From positions 1 through 21,818 of the forward strand of contig DASQSZ010000087.1 of the NCBI GenBank assembly GCA_035642125.1: a stretch of DNA of 21,818 nt. Reading direction: 5' to 3'. The notes beneath the pieces were generated by a model. The model saw only the letters and a list, made by a program, of their open reading frames with translations. It searched no databases and was not told where the DNA came from. The translations under genes were made by a program, and so were the position numbers. Positions within the stretch are counted from its first letter, which is position 1; each line of letters opens with the position of its first letter. This document shows positions 6,464 to 14,027 of this stretch, piece after piece. The stretch is from CALAED01 sp937891035 (lineage in GTDB: Bacteria; Actinomycetota; Actinomycetes; Streptosporangiales; Streptosporangiaceae).

Positions 6464-7834
6464 GTGCCCGAGCCCAAGGGTGACACGACCGCGGCGGACG
6501 CGGCTGAGGTCAAGCAGGCGAACGGCCGCGAGCCCGCGGCGGCGGAGCCGGCCACCGAAGACAAGACCGCCGCCCAAGCGCCCGTGGCCGACGACAGCGA
6601 CGTCGACGACAGCGGCGCTGAGGCGACCACAGCGACCGACACCGGCGCCGAGGATTCGGACCAGGCCGAGTCCACCGCCAAGGCCGACACCGACGCCGAC
6701 GCGGAGAACACGGACGCGGACGCGGACGCGGAGAACACGGACGCGGACGCGGACGACGCGCCACCCAGCAAGTTCGCCAAGACCATCAAGCTGACGCCGG
6801 GCGCGCCCCTCCCCAAGGCCGAACAGATCCCCAGCGGGGAGTTCACCCCGCATGGCATCGGCGGAGCCAAGCGGCCAACGCTGAAGAAGACGACCAAGTC
6901 GGGGGCGCGGCTGCGGGCCGTGATCGGCGCCGCCGCGGCTGTCGCGGTGATCGCCGCCGGCACCGGCGTCTACTTCTACATCCAGGCCAACAAGCCGAAG
7001 CTCGAGGCGATCGGCGCGGCGGGCGAGGCACCCAAGGTCACGATCCCGTCCGAGGAGAAGCCCGCGACCGCGCTGCAGATCAAGAATCTGGTGCCCGGCA
7101 GCGGGCGGGCGATCACCAAGGGCGACATGACGGTCGTGAACTTCGTCGGTTACACCTGGCAGGGCAAGAAGGTCGCCGACACCTACAAGGACGGGCAGCC
7201 GCAGATGTGGACGATCGGCCAGCTGCTGCCCGGCCTCGACAAGGGCGTCACGGGCCAGAAGGCGGGCGGCCGCGTCATGCTGACGATCCCGCCGAGTGAG
7301 GCCTTCGGCCCCCAGGGCAACTCCTCCATCGGCGTGGCGCCGAGCGACACGCTCGTGTTCGTCGTCGACATCCTCGGCGGATACAACAAGAGTTCGGCAG
7401 CGCAGGGCACCGCCGTACCGCTCGACGACGCGAAGCTCCCCAAGGTCACCGACGCGGGCCAAGGCAAGGCGCCGAAGGTCACGGTTCCCGATAGCGACCC
7501 GCCGAGCGGCCTGCAGGACAAGACCCTCATCGAGGGCACCGGCCCCGTCGTGCGGAAGGGCCAGGCCCTGGTCGCGCAGTACGAAGGGCGGATCTGGGAC
7601 AGCGGCAAGGTCTTCGACTCCTCTTGGACCCGGGGCACGCCGGCCGCGTTCCCCATCGGCACCGGCAAGGTCATCCCCGGCTGGGACAAGGCGCTCGTCG
7701 GCAAGAAGGTCGGCAGCCGGGTGCTGCTCGTCGTCCCGCCCAAGGAGGGCTACGGCAAGGCCGGTGCCGGCGGTGCGGGGATCAAGGGCAGCGACACTCT
7801 GGTCTTCGTGATCGACATCGTGGGCGCACACTGA
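6464..7834 (+). CDS. Membrane-anchored tandem FKBP-type peptidyl-prolyl isomerase
   Basis: This 456-residue protein has about 100 acidic, Ala/Asp/Thr-rich residues, then a basic stretch and one membrane helix (about 151-173). Two FKBP domains follow (about 200-310 and 345-456), which should sit outside the membrane and speed prolyl isomerisation of exported proteins. Both domains keep the fold markers: VVNFVGYTWQGKK, LLPGLDKGVTGQKAGGRV and DTLVFVVDILG in the first; VAQYEGRIWDSGKVFDSS, VIPGWDKALVGKKVGSRV and DTLVFVIDIVG in the second. The first has Trp and Thr changes at positions usually Phe or Asp, so it may be less active. The GTG at 6464 is chosen because GGAAGGA lies 9 nt upstream; the ATG at 6455 would overlap that site. 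It is divergent from the L,D-transpeptidase, which fits a shared envelope theme. Confidence 0.92.
   Translation: MPEPKGDTTAADAAEVKQANGREPAAAEPATEDKTAAQAPVADDSDVDDSGAEATTATDTGAEDSDQAESTAKADTDADAENTDADADAENTDADADDAPPSKFAKTIKLTPGAPLPKAEQIPSGEFTPHGIGGAKRPTLKKTTKSGARLRAVIGAAAAVAVIAAGTGVYFYIQANKPKLEAIGAAGEAPKVTIPSEEKPATALQIKNLVPGSGRAITKGDMTVVNFVGYTWQGKKVADTYKDGQPQMWTIGQLLPGLDKGVTGQKAGGRVMLTIPPSEAFGPQGNSSIGVAPSDTLVFVVDILGGYNKSSAAQGTAVPLDDAKLPKVTDAGQGKAPKVTVPDSDPPSGLQDKTLIEGTGPVVRKGQALVAQYEGRIWDSGKVFDSSWTRGTPAAFPIGTGKVIPGWDKALVGKKVGSRVLLVVPPKEGYGKAGAGGAGIKGSDTLVFVIDIVGAH
6701..6754 (+). repeat. Two tandem 27-bp units coding an acidic nonapeptide
   Basis: The 27-bp unit encoding AENTDADAD occurs twice in a row (6701-6727 and 6728-6754) with identical bases, within the acidic N-terminal region of the FKBP protein. 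Exact identity including third positions suggests a recent slippage duplication. Confidence 0.9.
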
Positions 7835-7857
7835 GCGATCAACACGCGGTTGGCGGT

Positions 7858-7877
7858 CCCCGGGTCGACGCCCGGGG
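7858..7877 (+). terminator. Hairpin after the FKBP gene, weak terminator candidate
   Basis: CCCCGGG (7858-7864) and CCCGGGG (7871-7877) pair perfectly around a 6-nt loop, 24 bases after the FKBP stop. There is no T-run, and the hairpin also abuts the promoter of the next gene, so its role is uncertain. Confidence 0.45.
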
Positions 7878-7883
7878 TTCGCC

Positions 7884-7896
7884 TACCCTCAGTGGG
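7884..7896 (+). promoter_or_regulatory. Candidate -10 with leaderless start for the F420-type oxidoreductase
   Basis: TACCCT (7884-7889) fits TANNNT and lies 7 nt before the ATG at 7897, with no good Shine-Dalgarno. This is the layout of actinobacterial leaderless transcripts. No clear -35 is visible. Confidence 0.45.
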
Positions 7897-8337
7897 ATGA
7901 CCATGCCGGAGCACATCGCGCGCGCCCGGCTCGCGTCCGCACCCGTCGTACGGCTGGCCACGGTCGGCGAAGACGGCCAGCCTCATCTCGTCGTGATGAC
8001 GTTCTGCGTTTCCGGCGACATGATCTACAGTGCGGTGGACGCGAAGCCGAAGCGCTCGCGCAACCTCAAACGCCTGCGCAACATCCGCGCCGAGCCGCGG
8101 GTTGCGGTGCTCGCCGACCACTATGACGCCGACTGGACGCGCCTTTGGTGGGTGCGCGCCGATGGCTTGGCCGAGGTCATCGACGACGTCGAGGCGATGG
8201 CCGGTCCCATCCGCCTGTTGCGGGAGCGGTATGAGTCCTACCGCCACCATCCTCCGGAGGGTCCGGTCATCGCGATCAGGGTCGACCGATGGATCGGCTG
8301 GTCGGCCCGCCCGATCCCGGCCGAAGCCGCCCGCTGA
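7897..8337 (+). CDS. PPOX-class, probably F420-dependent oxidoreductase (TIGR03668-like)
   Basis: This 146-residue split-barrel flavin/deazaflavin reductase-like protein resembles the pyridoxamine-5'-phosphate-oxidase superfamily clade assigned to F420 use in actinobacteria. Visible markers are the opening helix and strand RLASAPVVRLATVGEDGQPHL, a basic loop DAKPKRSRNLKRLRNI suited to a phosphate-rich cofactor, RVAVLADHYDADWTRLWWVRADG, and the C-terminal IRVDRWIGWSA. The length is normal for the clade. The substrate is unknown, and the cofactor is inferred from family resemblance rather than seen. The ATG at 7897 starts the conserved region; a second ATG two codons on is possible. It appears to be its own transcription unit with a leaderless start, between the FKBP gene and an orphan response regulator. 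Confidence 0.85.
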   Translation: MTMPEHIARARLASAPVVRLATVGEDGQPHLVVMTFCVSGDMIYSAVDAKPKRSRNLKRLRNIRAEPRVAVLADHYDADWTRLWWVRADGLAEVIDDVEAMAGPIRLLRERYESYRHHPPEGPVIAIRVDRWIGWSARPIPAEAAR

Positions 8338-8453
8338 CGACCGCGTACAGACCGCCGGGCGCGGTCATGGCCGCGTCCGGTCACCGCGAAAAGCGCCGGC
8401 CTCCTTCGTTTGCATGATTCACGATTGCAGCCGGCGCGGCATCGTCTGAGCCC

Positions 8454-9137
8454 ATGGACCCGATTCGCGTGCTCATCGTCGACGATCACATCTTGTTCGC
8501 CGAGGCGCTCGCCGCCCGGCTGAGTCGGGAGCCCGATCTCGTGATCTTGCCGATCGCGCCCGATCTACGTCGCGCGTTCGCGCTGGTGACCACGGAACGG
8601 CCTGATGTCATCGCCCTCGACCTGATGCTGGGCGCGGAAAGCGGCCTCGAAGTCCTCGATCACGTGCGGGACAAGCATCCCGGCATCCGCGTGGTCGCGC
8701 TGACCGCGGTGAGCGATATCGACTCGATGGTGCAGACGCTCCGGCGCGGCGCGGTCGGCTGGCTGCCAAAGACCGAAGGCGCCGACCTGGTGGCGCGCGT
8801 GATCAGGAGCGCCGCGCGCAGCGGCGGCTGGATTCCGCCCGAAGTGCTCGGCGAGGTGCTGCGCCGACTGGTCGCGAGCGACCCGCCCGACAGCGCGGCG
8901 GGGTTGCTGGCCGTCTTGACGCCGCGGGAACGCGAGGTCCTGCAATGCATGGTCGATGGGCTCAATCGCGTGGAGATCGCCGGCCGGCTCGCGCTGTCGG
9001 CCAACACGGTCCGCACTCACACCCAGAACCTCCTGGCCAAGCTGGATCTGCACTCGGCGCTTGAGGCCATCACGCTCGCCATGCGTGCCGGCATGCGCCC
9101 GCAGACCGGCGCCGGCTCGGCCGACCACCACGTGTAA
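8454..9137 (+). CDS. NarL/LuxR-family response regulator, orphan
   Basis: This 227-residue transcription factor has a receiver domain (about 3-120) with Asp10/Asp11, phospho-acceptor Asp56 in IALDLML, Thr84 and Lys106, so it looks competent for phosphorylation. A LuxR-type helix-turn-helix spans about 155-215 (LTPREREVLQCM, NRVEIAGRLALSANTVRTH, LLAKLDLHSALEAI). The ATG at 8454 starts directly at the first receiver strand. No kinase gene is next to it; the nearest is the soluble kinase about 1 kb downstream on the same strand. The two linked regulators (this one and that at 10913) have similar architecture, so the same kinase might serve both, but that is inference. The last few codons overlap a membrane-protein-like reading on the minus strand. 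Confidence 0.92.
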   Translation: MDPIRVLIVDDHILFAEALAARLSREPDLVILPIAPDLRRAFALVTTERPDVIALDLMLGAESGLEVLDHVRDKHPGIRVVALTAVSDIDSMVQTLRRGAVGWLPKTEGADLVARVIRSAARSGGWIPPEVLGEVLRRLVASDPPDSAAGLLAVLTPREREVLQCMVDGLNRVEIAGRLALSANTVRTHTQNLLAKLDLHSALEAITLAMRAGMRPQTGAGSADHHV

Positions 9138-10134
9138 GCCGAACAGGAGGACAGCGCCCGCGACGTCGTGAAGGGCCGGACCCGCGGCTGTCCCGCCGGC
9201 TGCTGCCCGAATATCGCCCATCCCGGCGCCCGTAAAGCCGATCGTCGAGCCAAATCCAACGAGCAATACGGAGCGTCAGGCGACCCTGTCGACGCCGCGT
9301 ATAAACTGTGTCCGACTGGTCAGGAAGCCGCATCATGAATACGACGCAAGCGCTCAGTCGGCTGCCGTACGACGCTATCGCCGCGGATCGGCCGCCGGGT
9401 CGTGAATAGCTACTCCGCACCAGACGGATGGGAGCTGGATTTTCTGGAGAATCAGCGAGATTTCCTGACTTTTACTCATGTCCCTCACTGCCAAGAAGAT
9501 CCCGATTGGGCCCCGCGGGCACCATGCTCCCCACCGGTGGCCGGACGGCGCCGGGCCGCCCGGAAAGGCGAACCCCTACCGCGGTGGGCGGCGGTGCGCC
9601 CGACCGCGCCGTACGGCCGATCGCGCGGCCCAGGGTGCCAGGGCCCCGCTTCCTCGAGACGCCTCCGGTCCGCACCGCCCCACCAGTGATAACGCTTGCG
9701 GCGATGGCTCCAGAGAACCGCGTAGGCCGCCTCGGGACGCGCGGTTCGGCGCTCGGCACCCGCCGCCGAGCCGCCACATCCGGCACCGCGGTCCCATGCG
9801 TCACATAGATGGACGCGGCCGAGCCATTGCCATTCTTTTCCGGGCGCCATTGACCAAGCACCATAGGGAACGCACGCCAACGGAGCGCGACCATGACGCG
9901 TTGTCAATCGGCGACGGCCTACTATTGGGGGCGAGCAATAGCGCCGCCCGCTCGAGCTTTGTCCCACAGAAATTGGGCAACGCGTCGAGACGCACGAAAA
10001 TCAGGCCGGTTTACTCCCGTATTACACTGACCACATCCGGCCATTCCCATGCGTACCGCTCTCAATTGCCTGGACACGCGCGTCATACGGAGCGAACGTC
10101 AAAGCTGTTGCTGATTGTTGACGGGGGGCCGAAC
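9138..10134. other. About 1 kb without a convincing gene
   Basis: Several frames are open in this stretch, but none has a recognisable protein or the third-position GC bias of its neighbours. The longest plus-strand frame simply runs into the kinase gene. Local base composition is more even than in the flanking genes, notably around 9400-9480 and 9830-10130. A 7-bp hairpin (GCTCGGC at 9751-9757, GCCGAGC at 9765-9771) is visible. The last 100 bases probably hold the kinase promoter, but I see no clear -35/-10 pair. It may be decayed coding sequence, a small-RNA region or a long regulatory region. Confidence 0.6.
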
Positions 10135-10911
10135 ATGGTGAACGGGCAGTCTCGATCTTCCCTGCTGGACGCGCCCGGCATCGCCGCCGCTTTCGTCTCC
10201 GCCGAGATGGTGGAGACGGACACCACGGGTGAACGGGCACGCGACCGGGGCGGACCGACTCCGCCGGAGCCCGCTCCGGGCGATCCGGCGCTGTGGCGGC
10301 GTCGGCTGCGCCACGACATTCGACACGAACTCGGCACCATCATCATGCTCGCCTCGGCCGTCGCGGTCGCCGACGACGTCGGCGCCGAAAGCAGGAAGCG
10401 GATCGAGCAGCTACTTGGCGAGACGCGCTGGCTGGACCATCTGCTGCGGCGCCTGGACGAAGACGAAGACGAGGACGACGACGACGCGCCGCCGCGGCCG
10501 AGCCCGGACCGCGTCCGGGTCGACGAACTGGCCGGTGAGGTCGTGGCCGGGTTGCGGCTCGCCACGAGGCACCGCCTCGGCTTCACCGCCTCGGCGGCCT
10601 GGGCGCACATCGACTCCCTGGCGCTGTGGCGCGCGCTGCGCAACGTGCTCGACAACGCCTGTCGCGCCGCGGCCGGTCACGTGGACACCCGCGTATCGCA
10701 GGACCGGGGCTGGGTCGTCGTCCAGGTCGACGATGACGGACCCGGCTTCGGCGGCGGTTCGCGCGGGCTCGGCTCCCTGGGCCTCGGCATCGTGCACGAT
10801 CTGGTCTCGGGCTACGGGGGAATTCTGGAGATCCGGCACCGCGAGCCGGGCGGCGCCCGGGTGCGCATCCTGCTCCCGGCGGCCCCGCCGTTCTCCCCCG
10901 CCCGGGGCTGA
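10135..10911 (+). CDS. Soluble sensor histidine kinase without a recognisable sensor domain
   Basis: This 258-residue kinase has no signal peptide or membrane segment. About 50 variable residues precede the dimerisation helix RRLRHDIRHELGTI, where His60 (or His64) is the likely phospho-acceptor. An acidic run of ten Asp/Glu residues (108-117) and a Pro-rich stretch separate this helix from the HATPase domain (about 125-255), which has the N-box NVLDNACRAA, the G1 box DDDGPGFG and the G2 box GLGSLGLGIV. The ATG at 10135 is chosen because GGGGGG lies about 7 nt upstream; the open frame before it is not protein-like. The next regulator starts 1 base after the stop, so the two are an operon and presumably a cognate pair. 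The input signal is probably cytoplasmic or comes through a partner protein; this is inferred from the lack of a sensor. Confidence 0.88.
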   Translation: MVNGQSRSSLLDAPGIAAAFVSAEMVETDTTGERARDRGGPTPPEPAPGDPALWRRRLRHDIRHELGTIIMLASAVAVADDVGAESRKRIEQLLGETRWLDHLLRRLDEDEDEDDDDAPPRPSPDRVRVDELAGEVVAGLRLATRHRLGFTASAAWAHIDSLALWRALRNVLDNACRAAAGHVDTRVSQDRGWVVVQVDDDGPGFGGGSRGLGSLGLGIVHDLVSGYGGILEIRHREPGGARVRILLPAAPPFSPARG

Positions 10912-10912
10912 C

Positions 10913-11566
10913 ATGCGCGTGTTGATCTGCGACGACCATGCGGTGTTCGCGGATTCGCTCGCATTGGTGCTGGCGGACGCGGGCCACACCGTCGTCGGCG
11001 TCACCTACTCCCCGGACGACGCGCTGGTCATGCTGCGGCGGCACCCGCCGGACATCTGCATGGTCGACCTGCACTTCCCCACGGGCAGTGTGGTCGGCCG
11101 GCTGACCGAGTTGCGGGCCGCCTCGCCGACGACCCGTTTCGTCGTGGTGTCCGGCTTCGTCGACCAGCAGATCGTCGAAGCCGGGCTGCGCGCCGACATC
11201 CGCGGCTTCGCCCACAAGGGACAGCAGGCCAGCGAGATCCTCGCCTTGCTGCGGCGGGTCCACGCGGGCGAGCAGGTCGTGGACCACCGGCCGATCCGCC
11301 AGCGTACCGGCCCGCGGCCCCGCAGCCAGGCGCACCGGGTGGCACAGTTCCTCACGCCGCGCGAGCGCGAGGTCCTCACCCGGCTGGCCCGCGGCGAGTC
11401 CACGGCCACCCTCGCCAAGGCGATGGGCGTCACCCGCAGCACCGCCCGCAGTCACGTCCAAAGCGTGCTCACCAAGCTCGGCGTGCACTCCCAGCGCGAG
11501 GCGGTCATCGAGGCGGCCAGGCACGGCCTGGTCAGCGTCGAGACCGGCGAGTGGCTGGTCTCCTGA
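10913..11566 (+). CDS. NarL/LuxR-family response regulator paired with the soluble kinase
   Basis: This 217-residue regulator has a receiver domain (about 1-118) with Asp7/Asp8, phospho-acceptor Asp52 in CMVDLHF, Ser80 and Lys102 in GFAHKGQ. A basic linker (RQRTGPRPRSQAHR) leads to a LuxR-type helix-turn-helix (about 144-205: LTPREREVLTRLARG, TATLAKAMGVTRSTARSHV, VLTKLGVHSQREAV). Start and length fit the family. It begins 1 base after the kinase stop, with little room for its own ribosome site, so translation is probably coupled. It most likely controls genes in response to the upstream kinase. Targets cannot be read from the window, although inverted repeats near other promoters here are candidates. 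Confidence 0.93.
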   Translation: MRVLICDDHAVFADSLALVLADAGHTVVGVTYSPDDALVMLRRHPPDICMVDLHFPTGSVVGRLTELRAASPTTRFVVVSGFVDQQIVEAGLRADIRGFAHKGQQASEILALLRRVHAGEQVVDHRPIRQRTGPRPRSQAHRVAQFLTPREREVLTRLARGESTATLAKAMGVTRSTARSHVQSVLTKLGVHSQREAVIEAARHGLVSVETGEWLVS

Positions 11567-11926
11567 GCCCGCGGCGACCGGGTCCGCCACACGATGATGT
11601 TTGAGGCCCCTCCTGCGGGTAGGCGAACGGCATGCGGAAGGGCACACCGGGGCCAGGAGGGCGCGAACCAGCGCTCCCCTAGAAGGCCGCCGTGATCGCG
11701 TGATCGGGTGGCTCTTCGAGACGTGCGGGCCGGCCGTTCCACCGTCGTTGTGAGCGGTCCATGATCGGCGGTGGCGGCCGGCCCGTGCCGTCCCGGCCGG
11801 GGGGCGTACGGCCGCTTACCGCGGGCTCGAAGCCGCCGCCGCGCTCGCGCCGGATCGGGTCGGCTACTCTCCGGGGAGTACGGCACGTCAATCCCACCGC
11901 ATGATGGCGGCGCGCCCGCGGTGTCC
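11567..11926. other. Intergenic region between the two two-component operons
   Basis: I see no gene here; open frames in it are GC-skew shadows. CCCTCCTG (11608-11615) and CAGGAGGG (11654-11661) are perfect 8-bp inverted arms 38 bases apart, soon after the regulator stop, and could be a weak terminator or an operator. The rest looks unstructured. Confidence 0.55.
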
Positions 11927-11938
11927 TACGGTGCGAGT
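11927..11938 (+). promoter_or_regulatory. Candidate -10 with leaderless start for the membrane kinase
   Basis: TACGGT (11927-11932) fits TANNNT and lies 6 nt before the GTG at 11939. No Shine-Dalgarno is visible before this GTG, so a leaderless transcript is likely. No clear -35 is seen. Confidence 0.45.
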
Positions 11939-13291
11939 GTGAGCAGCCCATCGACCAACGACATGTCACCGCGCTGGCCGCGCCCGAGCGAGTGGCCGGT
12001 CTGGGCGGTGCCGCTGTTCGTGGGGCTGCTGTCGATCGGCGGGTCGCTCGGGGCCAACTTCCGGGCGCCCCACGAGCCGGTCACCCACCTGGACGCCTTC
12101 GGGCTCGTCCTGCTGGTGGCCGGGCCGGCCCTGCTGCTGGCGCGGCGGCGCCATCCTGTGCTCGTGCTCGCGGCGGTCAACGTCACGACGCTGCTGTTCA
12201 TGCTGCGCGGCTATCCGCTTGGACCGGTCTTCCTCACGCTGTGCGCGGCGGTCGTCGCGGCGGTGACGGCGGGACACCGGCGCGCGGCCTGGCTGATCGA
12301 AGCGGCCGAGTACGCCGCCTTCTTCGGCGTCTCCGCGCTGGTGCAGGCCCTCGACGTACGGTGGCTGCCGTCCTGGCCGCTCACCCTGACACAGGCCCTG
12401 ACCGCGCTCGCGTGGACGCTGGTGGTGCTGGGCGGTGCGGAGTTCGTCCGGATCCGCAGCGAACGGATGGCCGAGACACGGCACGCCCGCGCCGAAGAGG
12501 AGCGCCGCCGGGCCAGCGAGGAGCGTCTGCGCATCGCGCGCGAACTGCACGACGTGCTGGCTCACAACATCTCCATGATCAATGTCCAGGCCGGGGTGGC
12601 GCTGCACCTCATGGACGCCCAGCCGGAACAGGCACGGACGGCTCTCGCCGCCATCAAGGAGGCCAGTAAGGAGGCGCTCACCGAGATGCGTTCGGTGATC
12701 GGCGTCCTGCGGCAGACCGGCGAGGCGGCGCCGCGCGCGCCGACGGCCGGGCTCGATCGCCTCGACGAGCTGGTCGGCCGGGCTCGGTCGGCCGGGCTCC
12801 GCGTGACATGCTCCGTCACCGGGTCGCGGCGTCCGTTGCCGGGCGGGGTGGAGCTGGCCGCGTTCAGGATCGTGCAAGAGGCGCTGACCAACGTGACCAG
12901 ACACGCCCGGCGCCCGGCCGACGGGCGCGGCGCGGACGGCGCGGTGAGCGCCTCGATCCAGGTCATCTACCGCGACGACGACATCGTCGTGCAGATCGAC
13001 GACAATGGCCGGCCCGGGCCGGGCGCCGCCGGCGGGACGGTCGGGACGGTCGGCGTGCCGGGCGTCCCCTCGGGCGGCCTGGGACCCTCGGACGGCCCGG
13101 TTCCCTCGGGCGGTTCGGCGGCCACGGCGGCGGGCACGGGGCCGAGTGGCGGAAGCGGCATTCCGGGGATGCGGGAGCGGGCCGCCGCGCTCGGCGGCGA
13201 GTTCGCGGCCGGACCGGCGGCCGGCGGCGGCTTCCGCGTGTGGGCCCGGCTCCCCGTCCCCGCCGCGCGTAGTGAAAAGGACAACGCATGA
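11939..13291 (+). CDS. Membrane sensor histidine kinase, HisKA_3 (NarX/DesK-like)
   Basis: This 450-residue kinase has about five to six hydrophobic segments between residues 18 and 170 and no large outer domain, so it probably senses the membrane or a membrane-borne ligand. A charged coiled coil (RHARAEEERRRASEERLRI) leads to the HisKA_3 motif RELHDVLAHNISMI with phospho-acceptor His204. The HATPase domain has the N-box FRIVQEALTNVTRHA, the G1 box IDDNGRPGPG and the G2 box GSGIPGMRERAAALGG. Between G1 and G2 lies an unusual Gly/Pro/Ser-rich insertion of about 45 residues, where family members normally have only a short ATP lid. The GTG at 11939 is chosen because the conserved region begins just after it and TACGGT sits 6 nt upstream; GTG 11921 is an alternative. 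The stop overlaps the next ATG (ATGA), so kinase and regulator are translationally coupled. Confidence 0.92.
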   Translation: MSSPSTNDMSPRWPRPSEWPVWAVPLFVGLLSIGGSLGANFRAPHEPVTHLDAFGLVLLVAGPALLLARRRHPVLVLAAVNVTTLLFMLRGYPLGPVFLTLCAAVVAAVTAGHRRAAWLIEAAEYAAFFGVSALVQALDVRWLPSWPLTLTQALTALAWTLVVLGGAEFVRIRSERMAETRHARAEEERRRASEERLRIARELHDVLAHNISMINVQAGVALHLMDAQPEQARTALAAIKEASKEALTEMRSVIGVLRQTGEAAPRAPTAGLDRLDELVGRARSAGLRVTCSVTGSRRPLPGGVELAAFRIVQEALTNVTRHARRPADGRGADGAVSASIQVIYRDDDIVVQIDDNGRPGPGAAGGTVGTVGVPGVPSGGLGPSDGPVPSGGSAATAAGTGPSGGSGIPGMRERAAALGGEFAAGPAAGGGFRVWARLPVPAARSEKDNA

Positions 13292-13953
13292 TCAAGGTGC
13301 TGCTGGCCGACGACCAGGCGCTGGTGCGGGCCGGGTTCCGGGCGCTGCTTGACGCGCAACCCGACATCGAGGTGGTCGGGGAGGCAGGCGACGGCGCGGC
13401 CGCGGTGCGAGAGGCGAAGCGGGTGCGCCCCGACCTCATCCTCATGGACATCCGTATGCCGGAGCTGGACGGGCTGGCCGCGACCAGGCAGATCGCCGCC
13501 GACCCCCAGCTGTCCGGGACCCGGATCGTCATCCTCAGCACCTTCGAGCTGGACGAGTACGTATTCGAGGCGCTGCGCGGCGGTGCCAGTGGCTTCCTGG
13601 TCAAACACACCGAGCCGGTAGAGCTGATCCATGCCGTCCGGGTGGTGGCCGGCGGCGAGGCGCTGTTGTCACCGGGCGTCACCCGCAGGCTCATCGCCGA
13701 GTTCGCCACCCGCGCGAAGGACCCCGGGCCGGCGCCCCGGCTCAACGCGCTCACCGACCGGGAACGGGAGGTGATGGCGCTCGTCGGCGCCGGGCTCACC
13801 AACGAAGAGATCGCCGGGCGGCTCGTCGTCAGCCCGGCGACGGCCAAGACCCATGTCAGCCGGACGATGGTCAAGCTGGGCGCGCGTGACCGGGCGCAGC
13901 TCGTCGTCTTCGCCTATGAGTCTGGGCTGGTCAAACCGGGTTGGCTGGACTGA
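13288..13953 (+). CDS. NarL-family response regulator paired with the membrane kinase
   Basis: This 221-residue regulator has a receiver domain (about 1-120) with Asp8/Asp9, phospho-acceptor Asp54 in LILMDIRMP, Ser in VILSTFELDEYV and Lys in GFLVKHT. The LuxR-type helix-turn-helix is at about 152-212 (LTDREREVMALVGAG, TNEEIAGRLVVSPATAKTHV, TMVKLGARDRAQLVVFAYESG). This is the standard partner of HisKA_3 kinases in actinobacteria, where such pairs often control ABC exporters or membrane stress genes. No exporter gene is next to it here. The ATG overlaps the kinase stop by 4 bases, with AAAAGG upstream as ribosome site. Confidence 0.95.
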   Translation: MIKVLLADDQALVRAGFRALLDAQPDIEVVGEAGDGAAAVREAKRVRPDLILMDIRMPELDGLAATRQIAADPQLSGTRIVILSTFELDEYVFEALRGGASGFLVKHTEPVELIHAVRVVAGGEALLSPGVTRRLIAEFATRAKDPGPAPRLNALTDREREVMALVGAGLTNEEIAGRLVVSPATAKTHVSRTMVKLGARDRAQLVVFAYESGLVKPGWLD

Positions 13954-13994
13954 TCGCGCCGGCTTGACCGGCCGCCCGTCGGCCGGCCCGTAGG

Positions 13995-14027
13995 CCGGTC
14001 TGTAACCGGTCTGTAACCGGTCTGTAC
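13995..14027. repeat. Three tandem 11-bp direct repeats (CCGGTCTGTAA)
   Basis: CCGGTCTGTAA occurs at 13995-14005 and 14006-14016, and as CCGGTCTGTAC at 14017-14027. The 11-bp period is one helical turn, as in PHO boxes and SARP sites, where regulators bind in a row on one DNA face. No known consensus is matched. Confidence 0.85.

Noticed and set aside
4943..7831. A 962-residue minus-strand open frame covering both the transpeptidase and the FKBP gene
   Set aside because: Only the part below 6181 is protein-like. The rest is the antisense of the FKBP gene, open because of GC-rich codon bias.
9402..9689. Small plus-strand open frame starting MNSYSAPDGWELDF
   Set aside because: The first 40 residues look protein-like, but the rest turns to Arg/Pro/Ala shadow sequence, there is no ribosome site, and no family is recognised. 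A small peptide gene cannot be fully excluded.
9478..10134. Upstream extension of the soluble kinase to 9478
   Set aside because: The 219 extra residues lack third-position GC bias and any domain. A ribosome site before the ATG at 10135 explains the start.
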